Positions 45,292 to 53,718 are shown, numbered from the stretch's first letter. The stretch: 64,000 bases of DNA from an uncultured Lachnospiraceae bacterium (GCA_910577655.1 CAJTOW010000002.1:1-64000), one strand, 5' to 3'. Translations and numbers: made by a program. Notes: generated from the letters alone by a model not told the origin.

Positions 45292-46653
45292 GTGAGAGTG
45301 AACGTGGATTGGCTCCGGGGAAGAACCGGGAAAGCGCCGGGACCGGATGCCGGGAGACATTCAGGTATATGGAGACGGCCGGCCGGGAAACTTCGGCCTT
45401 ATCTGGCAGTGCTGTCAGCAGTCCTGCTGGCCGGTGCCGGATGGGTGCCGGGGCAGCTTCCGGCCTATGGCGCAGAGTCCAGCATTATCGAGACCCTGAC
45501 GGTGACATTTAAGACCACTTATGGTGAGCAGGAGGAGATTCCGGAGCCGGAGATCAGTATCAGCGGCTCCGGCTGTTCCATGGGAGACGTCCAGTACCGG
45601 ACAGATTATGAGGATTGGAAGCCAGGGAAAAAGGTGCGGGTGGAGATTACGGTCAATGCCGACGAAGGCAAGTACTTTCCCACCTCCCTTAATCGTTCCA
45701 AGTGCAAGGTCAGCGGCGCGGATTACGTGTCGGCCAAGGCTCTGGACAGTACTACTCTCCAGGTGAAGGCGGATTACAAGCCGGTGACGGTTCTTGGAGA
45801 TACTTCAGAGGCCGGCTGGACCAGCTCCAAAAAGCGGGCCACCTGGAAGAAGGTAGATTACGCTCCTGGTTATACAGTCAATTTGTATGGGGACAATAAG
45901 GTGGTCAAACGTCTCACTGTAGAGACCAACAGTGTCAACCTGACGGAGTATATGACGGACATTGATAAGACTTATTATTATGAAGTAAAGGCAGTTCCGA
46001 TTACCTCAGACCAGAAGAAATACTTAAAGGAAGGGAATTTTGTCACATCCTCGGACCAGGAGTTTGACTGGGATGATTTCCAGTCCGGCAGTTCCGGTTC
46101 TACTACGTCCGCAACAGCCGGAAGCAGCTCTGGCGGCCCCGGTGTGGGGCCGAACGGTACCAGCTCTGTCCCCGGTTCATCCGGCGCCAGTTCCGGCACC
46201 AGTTCGGTGGTAACCTCCGGTTCCGGAGGTACCGGCGGATCTTCTGGCGGCACTTATTCGGCTCCGGCCTCTGGCGGGCCCAGGAATATCTGGCGGCAGA
46301 CCGGGAACCAGTGGTCCTATTTTGACGGCGCCGGGAATATGGTAAAGGGATGGCTTCAGTATGGAGGCAGCAACGGCACCTGGTATTATCTGGATCAGAA
46401 CGGCGTCATGTCCACCGGCTGGGTTCAGGTGAACGGCTCCTGGTTTTATCTGGGTGAGGACGGAAGGATGCAGACCGGCTGGATCCAGCCGGTACCTAAC
46501 ACCTGGTATTACATGAACCAGGACGGCTATATGCAGACCGGCTGGATCCAGGTCAACGGAAAATCCTACTATCTGGACGGCAGCGGCGCCATGGCAGCCA
46601 ATACGGTTGTGGATGGGCGGACGCTGGGGCCGGATGGGGCGGCTCTGCAGTGA
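45292..46653 (+). CDS. Secreted cell-wall-binding repeat protein 2
   Basis: A 453-residue exported protein, GTG start at 45292 with AGGAGG 8 bases before it. The signal peptide hydrophobic core is LAVLSAVLLAGAGWVPG. Residues 60-255 look like the same unknown beta domain as in protein 1. A Gly/Ser/Thr-rich linker (about 260-325) is followed by five choline-binding-type repeats to the end. It is a paralog of the preceding gene with a longer spacer. Confidence 0.83.
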   Translation: MRVNVDWLRGRTGKAPGPDAGRHSGIWRRPAGKLRPYLAVLSAVLLAGAGWVPGQLPAYGAESSIIETLTVTFKTTYGEQEEIPEPEISISGSGCSMGDVQYRTDYEDWKPGKKVRVEITVNADEGKYFPTSLNRSKCKVSGADYVSAKALDSTTLQVKADYKPVTVLGDTSEAGWTSSKKRATWKKVDYAPGYTVNLYGDNKVVKRLTVETNSVNLTEYMTDIDKTYYYEVKAVPITSDQKKYLKEGNFVTSSDQEFDWDDFQSGSSGSTTSATAGSSSGGPGVGPNGTSSVPGSSGASSGTSSVVTSGSGGTGGSSGGTYSAPASGGPRNIWRQTGNQWSYFDGAGNMVKGWLQYGGSNGTWYYLDQNGVMSTGWVQVNGSWFYLGEDGRMQTGWIQPVPNTWYYMNQDGYMQTGWIQVNGKSYYLDGSGAMAANTVVDGRTLGPDGAALQ

Positions 46654-46680
46654 AATTCCGGTTGCATAAAAACCGGAATT
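46654..46680 (+). terminator. Inverted repeat after cell-wall-binding protein 2
   Basis: AATTCCGGTT and AACCGGAATT (10 perfect pairs, 7-base loop) right after the stop codon, followed by ATAATAG without a true U run. Possibly a weak terminator. Confidence 0.5.
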
Positions 46681-46713
46681 ATAATAGAATATAATTCGTG
46701 GATTCATGTTACA

Positions 46714-46740
46714 TAAAGCAGTTTTAACTGTTACAGATAA
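46714..46740 (+). promoter_or_regulatory. Sigma-28-type promoter for the lytic transglycosylase gene
   Basis: TAAA (46714-46717), exactly 15 bases, then ACAGATAA (46733-46740; 6 of 8 match to GCCGATAA). The -35 and spacer are ideal, the -10 less so. Confidence 0.55.
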
Positions 46741-46790
46741 ATTACAGGGATACATCAGAAAGGATATTAGGGAAAGGGGTTCCACAAGCT

Positions 46791-47705
46791 ATGAGTTTGA
46801 TCACATCAGTAGCAGAGGCCAATGCTCTGCGCAAGAGGACCACAGAGACCGGAAAGGCAGCTTCATCTTCCGCGCCGGAGATATCCGGAAGCTTCCGGGA
46901 CGTGTTTGGAAGTAAGCTTAAGACCGTGTCGGAGGATATGGACCAGATTTTTGAGGAGGCCGCAGACCGGTTTGGTATATCCTCCAGGCTCCTGAGAGCA
47001 GTCGCCAAGGCAGAATCCAATTTCAACCCCAGGGCAGTCTCCCATGCAGGAGCCATGGGAGTGATGCAGCTGATGCCTTCCACCGCGAAGAATCTGGGCG
47101 TTGCCGATCCCTATGATGCCAGACAGAATATCATGGGCGGCGCCAAATATCTCAAAGAGAACCTGGACAAATTCGGAGACGTGCGTCTGGCTCTGGCAGC
47201 CTACAACGCAGGCCCCGGGGCTGTACAGAAGTACGGCGGCGTCCCGCCTTACTCCGAGACCCAGAATTATGTGAAGAAGATCATGGCTGATCTTACCGGG
47301 GATACCACCATCTATGCTAACCGTACAGTCGATACCGGCGGGAGCCAGTCTTCGGCTTTGGCCCAGCTCTATGCCTTAAGCGGGCTGGGAGGAGCTTCGC
47401 GTCTGGGAAGTATGGACAGCAGCTATGGAAGCAGCTCCGGTTATGGCAGCAGCCTGAGCGGTCTTGGGGGGCTGTACGGCAGCAGCAGTCTGGGAAGCCT
47501 TTCTGGCCTGCCTGGTTCCGGCTATGGCTCTGGCAGTGCCCTGGGTCTGGCTCTGGCAGACTCCTCCTGGACCAGCGGCTTTGCTCTCAGTGATGACGGA
47601 GACACCATCACCATGGATAAGGACAGCTATATGAATCTGATTCAGATGCTGCGGATGCAGATGCTTATGACGGCCAGCAGAGAAGTCGGGTCGTTGTCAT
47701 TATAG
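46791..47705 (+). CDS. Lytic transglycosylase (SLT domain), no signal peptide
   Basis: A 304-residue muramidase. The SLT domain spans about residues 50-160: catalytic Glu in AVAKAESNFNPRAVS, then GAMGVMQLMPSTAKNLGV and LAAYNAGPGAVQKYGG. No signal peptide is present; export through the flagellar gate is inferred, as for rod muramidases such as FlgJ. Residues 190-260 are Gly/Ser/Tyr/Leu repeats (YGSSSGYGSSLSGLGG). A terminator follows. Confidence 0.85.
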   Translation: MSLITSVAEANALRKRTTETGKAASSSAPEISGSFRDVFGSKLKTVSEDMDQIFEEAADRFGISSRLLRAVAKAESNFNPRAVSHAGAMGVMQLMPSTAKNLGVADPYDARQNIMGGAKYLKENLDKFGDVRLALAAYNAGPGAVQKYGGVPPYSETQNYVKKIMADLTGDTTIYANRTVDTGGSQSSALAQLYALSGLGGASRLGSMDSSYGSSSGYGSSLSGLGGLYGSSSLGSLSGLPGSGYGSGSALGLALADSSWTSGFALSDDGDTITMDKDSYMNLIQMLRMQMLMTASREVGSLSL

Positions 47706-47764
47706 GGAATGGAACGTTTTTTCTATGGGGAAGCCTTTGGCAAAAGTTCCGGTCCCGGGTAAAG

Positions 47765-47820
47765 ACAGAGCTCATGGAATATCTGGTACATGCCAGATAA
47801 TCCATGAGCTCTGTTTTTCT
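47765..47820 (+). terminator. Terminator after the transglycosylase gene
   Basis: ACAGAGCTCATGGA (47765-47778) pairs with TCCATGAGCTCTGT (47801-47814), enclosing an inner ATCTGG/CCAGAT hairpin, and TTTTTCT follows. Confidence 0.85.
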
Positions 47821-47847
47821 GCACAAAGTAAGCGTTCAGATACCCCC

Positions 47848-47967
47848 TGAACTATTACGGCATGCGGCCATTTAGAATGGCTTTGCGATGGCCGTATGCC
47901 CGCAGCCACTACGTTTTTGCGCGGTCAGCGCAGCGAGTGCGCAGACCTGTCTGAACTGTTGCCGCAT
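47848..47967. repeat. Repeat element with 16-base direct ends and a long hairpin
   Basis: TGAACTATTACGGCAT (47848-47863) and TGAACTGTTGCCGCAT (47952-47967) are 13/16 identical direct repeats. Between them GGCATGCGGCCAT pairs with ATGGCCGTATGCC (47859-47900). It lies just past the 3' end of the nuclease gene. REP-like, function unknown. Confidence 0.5.
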
Positions 47968-47985
47968 AAATCCTATCTGGATAAT

Positions 47986-49260
47986 TTAAGTATCCAGATG
48001 ATATTCCCGTACCTTCTGCCGGAACAATTCAGGATCATTTTCCAGCTTCAGGAACAGTTCCGCCTCCCCGGCCACCATCATATGGGTGGCGAGTTGGAAT
48101 TTTATCTGGGTCTGGCGAAGTTCTTCCTCGTGTTTGCGCATATCCTCTTCCCGTTTATTCATATCTTCTTCACGGCGGGCCATATTCTTTGCATGCTTGC
48201 GGAGTTCCTCCTGCCAGGAGCGGAGTTCCTCCTGCCAGGAGTGGAGTTCCTCCTGCCCGGAGTGGAGTTCCTCCTGCCCGGAGCAAAGCTTCTCCTGCCA
48301 GGAGCGGAGTTCCTCCTCCACGGTACGAAGTTTCTCCTCCACGGTACGAAGTTTCTTCCATTCAGCGCGGAGCTCCTCCCGCTCAGTACGGAGTTTCTTC
48401 TTATCCTTCGCGTAACTGATCGCATCCATCCGCGCAATTTCCCGGCTGATATACTCATACCGCAGTGCCCGGTCTGAATTAATCTTTTCCATTTCCTTTA
48501 CGACTTCCGCCTTATATTCGTCCTGCATTGCCATACCTCTCAGCACCTCCCAGTTTTCTGCGGTGATGAGCTTTGCCCAGCGGTATATCTCGGTCTGCTG
48601 CTCGGTCTCATCCGCATCTTCCAGTTTTTTTAAGTATAGCACGCGCAGGCTCAGTTTGTCACTATATACCTGACCAGTATGTTCCTCAATCAGACGGATC
48701 ACAGAATACAGACGTGACAGCTCCGGCATGTCAAAACAGATGATGCTGATATGTATGCAGGGCTCCAGAACCCCATAATCTTCTCCGCTGACGATATCTG
48801 CCGTATACATTCGGCCAAGATAGAAGAGAGACCGCTCCTTCCAGTTTTCCTGCTGGCGCACCTGCATTTCAATATTGATTTTCTGGTTGTTGTTGAGATG
48901 GACCTTGATATCCAGGATCCCCGCCTTGTCCTGCTTGTAGCTGCCCGGCTGGAAGGTATCCAGCAGTTCCAGATCCACGATTTCCTCCGGAGGAATGTCC
49001 AGCAGGGCACTCAGCAGTCCCTTAAGCGCTTTCTTGTTGTGAAATACATGCTTGAAAGCAAAATCATTGATCAGGCTTACATTCAGGTCCTGGTTACTGT
49101 CCGCAAGCATCTGGATCAGATCATTTCTGACATTGCGCCTCCTTCTCCATCTTGTCTGGGTATTCCGCTTTTTGCCCGCCTGATGTCCGGCAGCTCTGCC
49201 CTTTGGATTCCCGAAAGATGAATTGCTTTTTCTGTTTTTCCATTTGTTTTTTTTGCCCAT
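47986..49260 (-). CDS. Rpn-family PD-(D/E)XK nuclease/transposase-like protein
   Basis: A 424-residue protein of the PF12784/Rpn type. The start (DLIQMLADSNQDLNVSLINDFAFKHVF) and the nuclease core GILDIKVHLNNNQKINIEMQV (D and E-x-Q of the PD-(D/E)XK motif, near residues 115-135) are clear. Residues 280-350 are ten or so seven-residue units of the type SWQEELR, coded by 21-base DNA repeats and predicted to form a coiled coil. Rpn proteins promote recombination, and some are linked to phage defence. Its place among flagellar genes and between REP-like repeats suggests later insertion. Confidence 0.85.
   Translation of the reverse strand: MGKKNKWKNRKSNSSFGNPKGRAAGHQAGKKRNTQTRWRRRRNVRNDLIQMLADSNQDLNVSLINDFAFKHVFHNKKALKGLLSALLDIPPEEIVDLELLDTFQPGSYKQDKAGILDIKVHLNNNQKINIEMQVRQQENWKERSLFYLGRMYTADIVSGEDYGVLEPCIHISIICFDMPELSRLYSVIRLIEEHTGQVYSDKLSLRVLYLKKLEDADETEQQTEIYRWAKLITAENWEVLRGMAMQDEYKAEVVKEMEKINSDRALRYEYISREIARMDAISYAKDKKKLRTEREELRAEWKKLRTVEEKLRTVEEELRSWQEKLCSGQEELHSGQEELHSWQEELRSWQEELRKHAKNMARREEDMNKREEDMRKHEEELRQTQIKFQLATHMMVAGEAELFLKLENDPELFRQKVREYHLDT
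48201..48410 (-). repeat. 21-base tandem repeats inside the nuclease gene
   Basis: About ten head-to-tail 21-base units (plus-strand consensus GGAGTTCCTCCTGCCAGGAG plus one base) from 48201 to 48410. Each codes for seven residues. Most units contain the short palindrome CTCCTGCCAGGAG. The first five units are closest; the rest have drifted. Confidence 0.85.
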
Positions 49261-49502
49261 AGAATAACCTCCTCATGCTGTTTGTTAAATCATCGGATTT
49301 ACTGGCAGAACTGCCAGAAACACCCTGGATAAGAACATCCAGGAAATGCAAAATCATTTTAGCATATTGTCATGTGTTTTGCAAGTGTTTTGAGCATCTT
49401 TTATTTCACTTGCAGTTTTTCAGTCACAGTTCACGGGGCGGGGAAAACTGGACAGAAACAGACGTCAAGCTGGCTTGTAAGACTGTTTTTGTCCGGTTTT
49501 CC

Positions 49503-49658
49503 ACATCGGGCGGATGCCCGATGCTTCTTGTCCGGCATAGCCGGACAAGAAGATGCCCCCCCGTGAATAGTAACGTTTTATACATCGGGTGTTCGCCCAA
49601 TGCTTCTTGTCTGGCGTAGCCAAACAAGAAGATGCCCCCCAATGAACAGCAACTTTTC
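49503..49658. repeat. Two tandem copies of a ~79-base palindromic repeat
   Basis: Copies start at 49503 and 49582 (ACATCGGG). Each contains a hairpin of CTTCTTGTCCGGC/GCCGGACAAGAAG type followed by ATGCCCCCC and AACGTTTTA/AACTTTTCA. Copy 2 has paired or tolerated changes in the stem. It is REP-like. The rest of the 548-base gap 49261-49808 holds only the flagellin promoter; small open frames across it are not genes. Confidence 0.7.
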
Positions 49659-49755
49659 AAGAAAATATGTCTGCCTTGCGGTGGATAAGCCGCAAAGACA
49701 GAGAATGGCTGAAAGAAAAAACGTGAATAAATTGTGAAAAACCCTGGAGAGACCT

Positions 49756-49781
49756 TAACTCATCCCAGAAATTGCCGATAA
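49756..49781 (+). promoter_or_regulatory. Sigma-28-type promoter for flagellin 1
   Basis: TAAC (49756-49759), 14 bases, GCCGATAA (49774-49781), exact at -10. The leader to the ATG at 49809 is very short (about 20 bases). Confidence 0.8.
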
Positions 49782-49808
49782 ACATAATATAGAAGTGAGG
49801 TGAGAAAA

Positions 49809-50654
49809 ATGCGGATAAGGAATAATATATCATCTATCAACGCCACCCGGAACCAGGGGATTAACCAGGGTAATATGTCTAAATCCCTGGAGAAGCTGTC
49901 TACCGGCTATAAGATCAACCGTGCCGGGGACAACGCAGCAGGTCTTGCCCTTTCGGAAGGAATGCGTCGGCAGATACATGGCCTGAAGCAGGCCATGAGC
50001 AATACCAAGGATGGAATTGGTCTTGTGAATACCGGGGAGGGAGCCCTGACGGAAGTGCATTCCATGCTTCAGCGCCTGAATACGCTGGCTACCCAGTCGG
50101 CTAATGGCACATATAACAGTGTGGCCCGGGAGAACATAGAATCAGAGCGGGTTCAGCTGCTTGATGAGATTGACCGGATCGCTGAAAGCTGCAATTTTAA
50201 TGATATCGATCTTTTTGATGCAAAGAAGGACAGCAGTCTGCCGCCACCGCCGAAAATCAGTGATCAGATTCCTCTTCAGATTGGTTGCTCTCAGGAGGAG
50301 ACCCTGACGGTTCAGCGGTATTATGTGAGTTCAAGCGCCTTTAAACTGGACAATATCAAGTTTACAAGTGTGGAAGAGGCCAACGATGCGATTCCCAATA
50401 TCAAGAAAGCTGTAGAGGCAGTATCCCTGATACGTTCTGATTTTGGCTCGGTGTATACCCATCTTGAGCATACTCACAAGAGCCTGTCAGTAAACCGGGA
50501 GAATCTGCAGGCTTCAGAAAGTGCAATCCGGGATACCAGTATGTGTGACGAGTTCACCAATTACACCAGGGATAATATTCTGCTTCAGTCTGCCCAGGCT
50601 ATGATGACCCAGGCTAATGCCATGTCTCAGAATGTATTGTCTCTGCTCCAGTAA
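49809..50654 (+). CDS. Flagellin (divergent, minor?)
   Basis: A 281-residue flagellin. The N-terminal D0/D1 helices (MRIRNNISSINATRNQGINQG, LEKLSTGYKINRAGDNAAGLALSEGMRRQI) and the C-terminal helices ending NILLQSAQAMMTQANAMSQNVLSLLQ are conserved. The middle has SLPPPPKISDQIPLQIG. It has three cysteines (ESCNF, IGCSQ, MCDEF), unusual for a filament protein. GTGAGGTGAG precedes the ATG at 49809. Codon use is ordinary, unlike the next flagellin, so I infer a lower expression level. Confidence 0.92.
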   Translation: MRIRNNISSINATRNQGINQGNMSKSLEKLSTGYKINRAGDNAAGLALSEGMRRQIHGLKQAMSNTKDGIGLVNTGEGALTEVHSMLQRLNTLATQSANGTYNSVARENIESERVQLLDEIDRIAESCNFNDIDLFDAKKDSSLPPPPKISDQIPLQIGCSQEETLTVQRYYVSSSAFKLDNIKFTSVEEANDAIPNIKKAVEAVSLIRSDFGSVYTHLEHTHKSLSVNRENLQASESAIRDTSMCDEFTNYTRDNILLQSAQAMMTQANAMSQNVLSLLQ

Positions 50655-50685
50655 GAATTTGAAAAAAATTCCTGAAAAAGCCTTA

Positions 50686-50709
50686 TTAATCTTCAAAACC
50701 TGACGATAA
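50686..50709 (+). promoter_or_regulatory. Sigma-28-type promoter for flagellin 2
   Basis: GACGATAA at 50702-50709 differs by one base from the -10 consensus. A TAAT at 50686 is a little too close; TTAT at 50682-50685 gives 16-base spacing. It implies a 5' leader of about 115 bases. Confidence 0.55.
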
Positions 50710-50784
50710 ATAAGATGTAAGTAAAACAAATACATTTGTTTTATGATTTCTTCTTCCGCAGGGCCCGTGGAAGGGGGAACGTGG

Positions 50785-50827
50785 GGACAGGGAGGTTCCT
50801 GCCGACAAAGATTTAGTACAAGGAGGC
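50785..50827 (+). promoter_or_regulatory. Two CsrA-binding motifs in the flagellin 2 leader
   Basis: GGACAGGGAGGT (50785-50796) and GTACAAGGAGGC (50816-50827) each match 10 of 12 positions of the CsrA consensus RUACARGGAUGU. The second overlaps the ribosome site of the flagellin ATG at 50834. The first sits in a small CAGG/CCTG hairpin. The two-site layout is that of the Bacillus hag leader. Confidence 0.7.
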
Positions 50828-50833
50828 AACATT

Positions 50834-51643
50834 ATGATTATACAGCACAACATATCAGCTATCAACTCTTATAGAAACTTAGGCGTTAACCAGGATGGCC
50901 TGAGCAAGAACCTGGAGAAGCTGTCTTCTGGTTACAGAATCAACCGTGCAGGTGATGATGCAGCAGGTCTGGCCATTTCTGAGAACATGAGACGTCAGAT
51001 CGGTGGTCTGAACCAGGCTGCTACCAACGCAAAGGACGCTATCGGTCTGATCCAGACCGCTGAGGGTGCTCTGACCGAGACTCACTCCATGCTGCAGCGT
51101 CTGAACGTTCTGGCTACCCAGGCTGCTAACGGTATCTACAACAGCACTGCTTACAGCAACATCCAGGCTGAGACAAAGCAGCTGCTTGAAGAGATTGACC
51201 GTATTTCCAACAACTGTGATTTCAACGGTATTAAGCCGCTGGTTTCCGGAAGCAAGATGCAGTTCCAGATTGGTCCGAGCAAAGCTGAGACTCTGAGTGT
51301 CAGCAAGGCTAAGATGACTTCTTCTGCATTAAGCATTAAGTCAATCAGCCTTACCACTGTAAGCGGTGGTAACAGTGCTATGAAGAAGATCGAGCTTGCT
51401 ATCAATGCTGTTTCTAAGCATCGTGCTAAACTCGGTGCCGCACAGAACCGTCTGGAGCACACCATCAACAACCTGAAGGTTACTTCCGAGAACATCCAGG
51501 CTGCTGAGAGCCGTATCCGCGATACTGATATGGCTGATGAGATCACCAGCTTCACCAAGAACAACATCCTGCTGCAGGCTGCTCAGTCCATGCTGACTCA
51601 GTCTAATGCTACTCCGCAGGGCGTTCTGAGTATGCTTCAGTAA
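50834..51643 (+). CDS. hag: Major flagellin
   Basis: A 269-residue flagellin made almost only of D0/D1 domains. LEKLSSGYRINRAGDDAAGLAISENMRRQI (about residues 25-54) and the C-terminal LLQAAQSMLTQSNATPQGVLSMLQ are canonical. Codons are strongly biased to a few favoured ones (CTG, AAC, GCT, ACC), as expected for a very abundant protein, and differ from neighbours. The leader carries two CsrA motifs. A hairpin with weak U run follows. Confidence 0.95.
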   Translation: MIIQHNISAINSYRNLGVNQDGLSKNLEKLSSGYRINRAGDDAAGLAISENMRRQIGGLNQAATNAKDAIGLIQTAEGALTETHSMLQRLNVLATQAANGIYNSTAYSNIQAETKQLLEEIDRISNNCDFNGIKPLVSGSKMQFQIGPSKAETLSVSKAKMTSSALSIKSISLTTVSGGNSAMKKIELAINAVSKHRAKLGAAQNRLEHTINNLKVTSENIQAAESRIRDTDMADEITSFTKNNILLQAAQSMLTQSNATPQGVLSMLQ

Positions 51644-51691
51644 TCTAATTAGTCGAATGTAAAGCAATCCTAGGCGCTAAACAGTAGACGT

Positions 51692-51729
51692 GAGGGCCAT
51701 CTCAAGGTGAAAACCGAGAGATGGCCCTC
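51692..51729 (+). terminator. Terminator after the major flagellin gene
   Basis: GAGGGCCATCTC (51692-51703) pairs with GAGATGGCCCTC (51718-51729), followed by TCTTATAATT. A good stem with a modest U run. Confidence 0.75.
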
Positions 51730-51873
51730 TCTTATAATTCCTATAATTCTTTGCTCCCGAAAAGAGCCAGAGACAAGAAGTCTTTGACCCCAACCCGCTA
51801 TCAAATCATATAGAAAAGCGCTTATGCACACAAAAACATGTCTGCATAAGCGCCTTCCTATACGGTTTTCCAT

Positions 51874-53718
51874 TCATCTGGTTTCAAACGACTTTACAAC
51901 AATCTTGTTTTCCCATACACTTCTGAGATCTTCCCCGGAAATATCTGTCAGATAATCGATATAAGTTTTCCGCATTCGGTCTGATGGTAAGATGACCTTA
52001 TCTGCATGAACCACTCCTGGGGAGCTTACGTAGTAGCGCATATTGTAGATGGATCTGGTGTCAGTTTCTTCAATTTCTCCCATATGGAAATATGGAATGT
52101 AGACCAGCTGTCCAGTATACTGGAGCAGATTGCTGGAATAGAAGAAAGGATGGACACTGGTGGAAAAGCTGCAGTTATCATAAGGGTTGTTGATTAGGAT
52201 CACATCCGGCTTGCGGGTTTTAAAGTCATAATGATTGTAATGTGTAATGGGAACATAATCAGGAAATTCATTTCCGTCATAATGAAGTTCAGGGTTATTC
52301 TCCAATAGGCTCTTGTAATAGTAAGGAATGGGAATCACATACACATCACAGTCAGGGTCAGCCTGGGCGGCTCTCCAGGCAGGCTCCAGACTCTGCCAGG
52401 AAGAAGCGTGGAATGGCAGGAAGGCAATCTCTCTGCGTGGGCGTACATCTGTCCGGACAGACTCCTCAATCTGGAAAAGCTGCGCATTCAGGCGCTCATA
52501 GGTAGATGCGTCAGGTGCTTCATGGAGCAGGTATAGCAGCTCACAGTATTCCTCCAAAAGGTGAACCGTGGGACAAGCTTCTCCTTCCCTTTTTTCCAGC
52601 AAGGTACCAATCTGCAGGGCACTGTTCTGACAGCTTTCCAGAATCTGATTGAGAGAATGAAGGTTGCCGGTCTTCATGGCTTCCAGAATCTGTATATGAA
52701 TATTAGCAGCAGTTTGTACAAAACTGTTGGCCAGTTTGTAAGAGCGGACACCGTTGTCGTTCCATGCTGGCCGTTCCAGGTCTTTCTGGGAGATTTGATG
52801 CAGGCTCAGCGGATTCCGGGCTATATCAGAAGCATCGGTTATCATCTTTTCCAGTCCCTTGTAAGAGGGATAGTCATGACCGCCCCCTGCACGGTAGGGC
52901 TCCATATAGTTTTCGCCGAATTGGATTTTGACAGCTTCCAGATAGAGCTTCGGCACCGCAATCTCTGTAAACTCAAAAGGAAGCATCACGGATTCCTGAT
53001 AGCATTCGATGGGGAATTTCCAGCCTTTCCAGCCAACCCAGTTCACCATACAGGCAACTTCCTTTGCCTCTTCTGGTTTGTATAAAGAAAAAACCTGCTC
53101 CAAAAGTACAAACAGCTGCTCCTGCATGGGCTTCTCCCGGTCCAGCTTCACCTGGAGCATCTCTTCAATCTGGATAAGAACCTCTTCTGTCCGTTTTTCA
53201 TTTCGTTCTTCTTCATCAAAGGACAGTGCAGTAGCGATGAGTATAGAAGCCAGCTGGACACGGTACTCCTCATCCTCCGGGTCGGGTGCGATGTAATCCA
53301 GCACGAAGATATCAATAGCTGCACAAAGGGGATATCCATGGAATTTCTCCAGATGTTCTTTACTGACAGGCATTTTAGAACAGTTGTAAACTGTTGTCAG
53401 TGTCCGGTGATCGGAAGTTCTTTCATGGGGAATATAGTATCCTTTTGGCAGTTCCTTCTCTGCTACGGCATTAAAAAGGACATAATCCTCGCGCATCATA
53501 CAGATATCCAGGTCATCATCCCATGGGATGTAACCGCCATGCCGGACTGCTCCCAGCAGGGTTCCGCGGTCCGCGAACCAGCGGATGTTATATTTCCTGC
53601 AAACCTTGTCTATATCAGCCAGGATTTCCATCTGCGCAGCCCAGGAATGCTTCATGAGTCCGGACACATAGAAGCCGTCCCGGACTTCGTCTTCAAAAAA
53701 TGAATCAGGAATTTGCAT
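51874..53718 (-). CDS. LicD family protein A: LicD + helical + half-GT domain
   Basis: A 614-residue three-part protein. The LicD nucleotidyltransferase-fold domain (about 1-290) has the motif WFADRGTLLGAVRHGGYIPWDDDLDICM near residues 47-74. A helical middle (about 320-430) follows. The end (about 440-614; FLPFHASSWQSLEPAWRAA, YVIPIPYYYKS, LVYIPYFHMG) resembles the first half of CDP-glycerol glycerophosphotransferase-type GT-B enzymes; the second, nucleotide-binding half is missing. LicD proteins transfer phosphocholine or similar groups to surface polymers. Last gene of the array, facing the major flagellin. Confidence 0.85.
   Translation of the reverse strand: MQIPDSFFEDEVRDGFYVSGLMKHSWAAQMEILADIDKVCRKYNIRWFADRGTLLGAVRHGGYIPWDDDLDICMMREDYVLFNAVAEKELPKGYYIPHERTSDHRTLTTVYNCSKMPVSKEHLEKFHGYPLCAAIDIFVLDYIAPDPEDEEYRVQLASILIATALSFDEEERNEKRTEEVLIQIEEMLQVKLDREKPMQEQLFVLLEQVFSLYKPEEAKEVACMVNWVGWKGWKFPIECYQESVMLPFEFTEIAVPKLYLEAVKIQFGENYMEPYRAGGGHDYPSYKGLEKMITDASDIARNPLSLHQISQKDLERPAWNDNGVRSYKLANSFVQTAANIHIQILEAMKTGNLHSLNQILESCQNSALQIGTLLEKREGEACPTVHLLEEYCELLYLLHEAPDASTYERLNAQLFQIEESVRTDVRPRREIAFLPFHASSWQSLEPAWRAAQADPDCDVYVIPIPYYYKSLLENNPELHYDGNEFPDYVPITHYNHYDFKTRKPDVILINNPYDNCSFSTSVHPFFYSSNLLQYTGQLVYIPYFHMGEIEETDTRSIYNMRYYVSSPGVVHADKVILPSDRMRKTYIDYLTDISGEDLRSVWENKIVVKSFETR

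Noticed and set aside
48201..48410. Possible CRISPR array (regular short repeats)
   Set aside because: The repeats are contiguous 21-base units with no spacers and lie in frame inside a coding coiled coil.
49275..49619. Open frames on both strands across the gap before flagellin 1
   Set aside because: They run through the palindromic repeats and change with the repeat; no coding signal.
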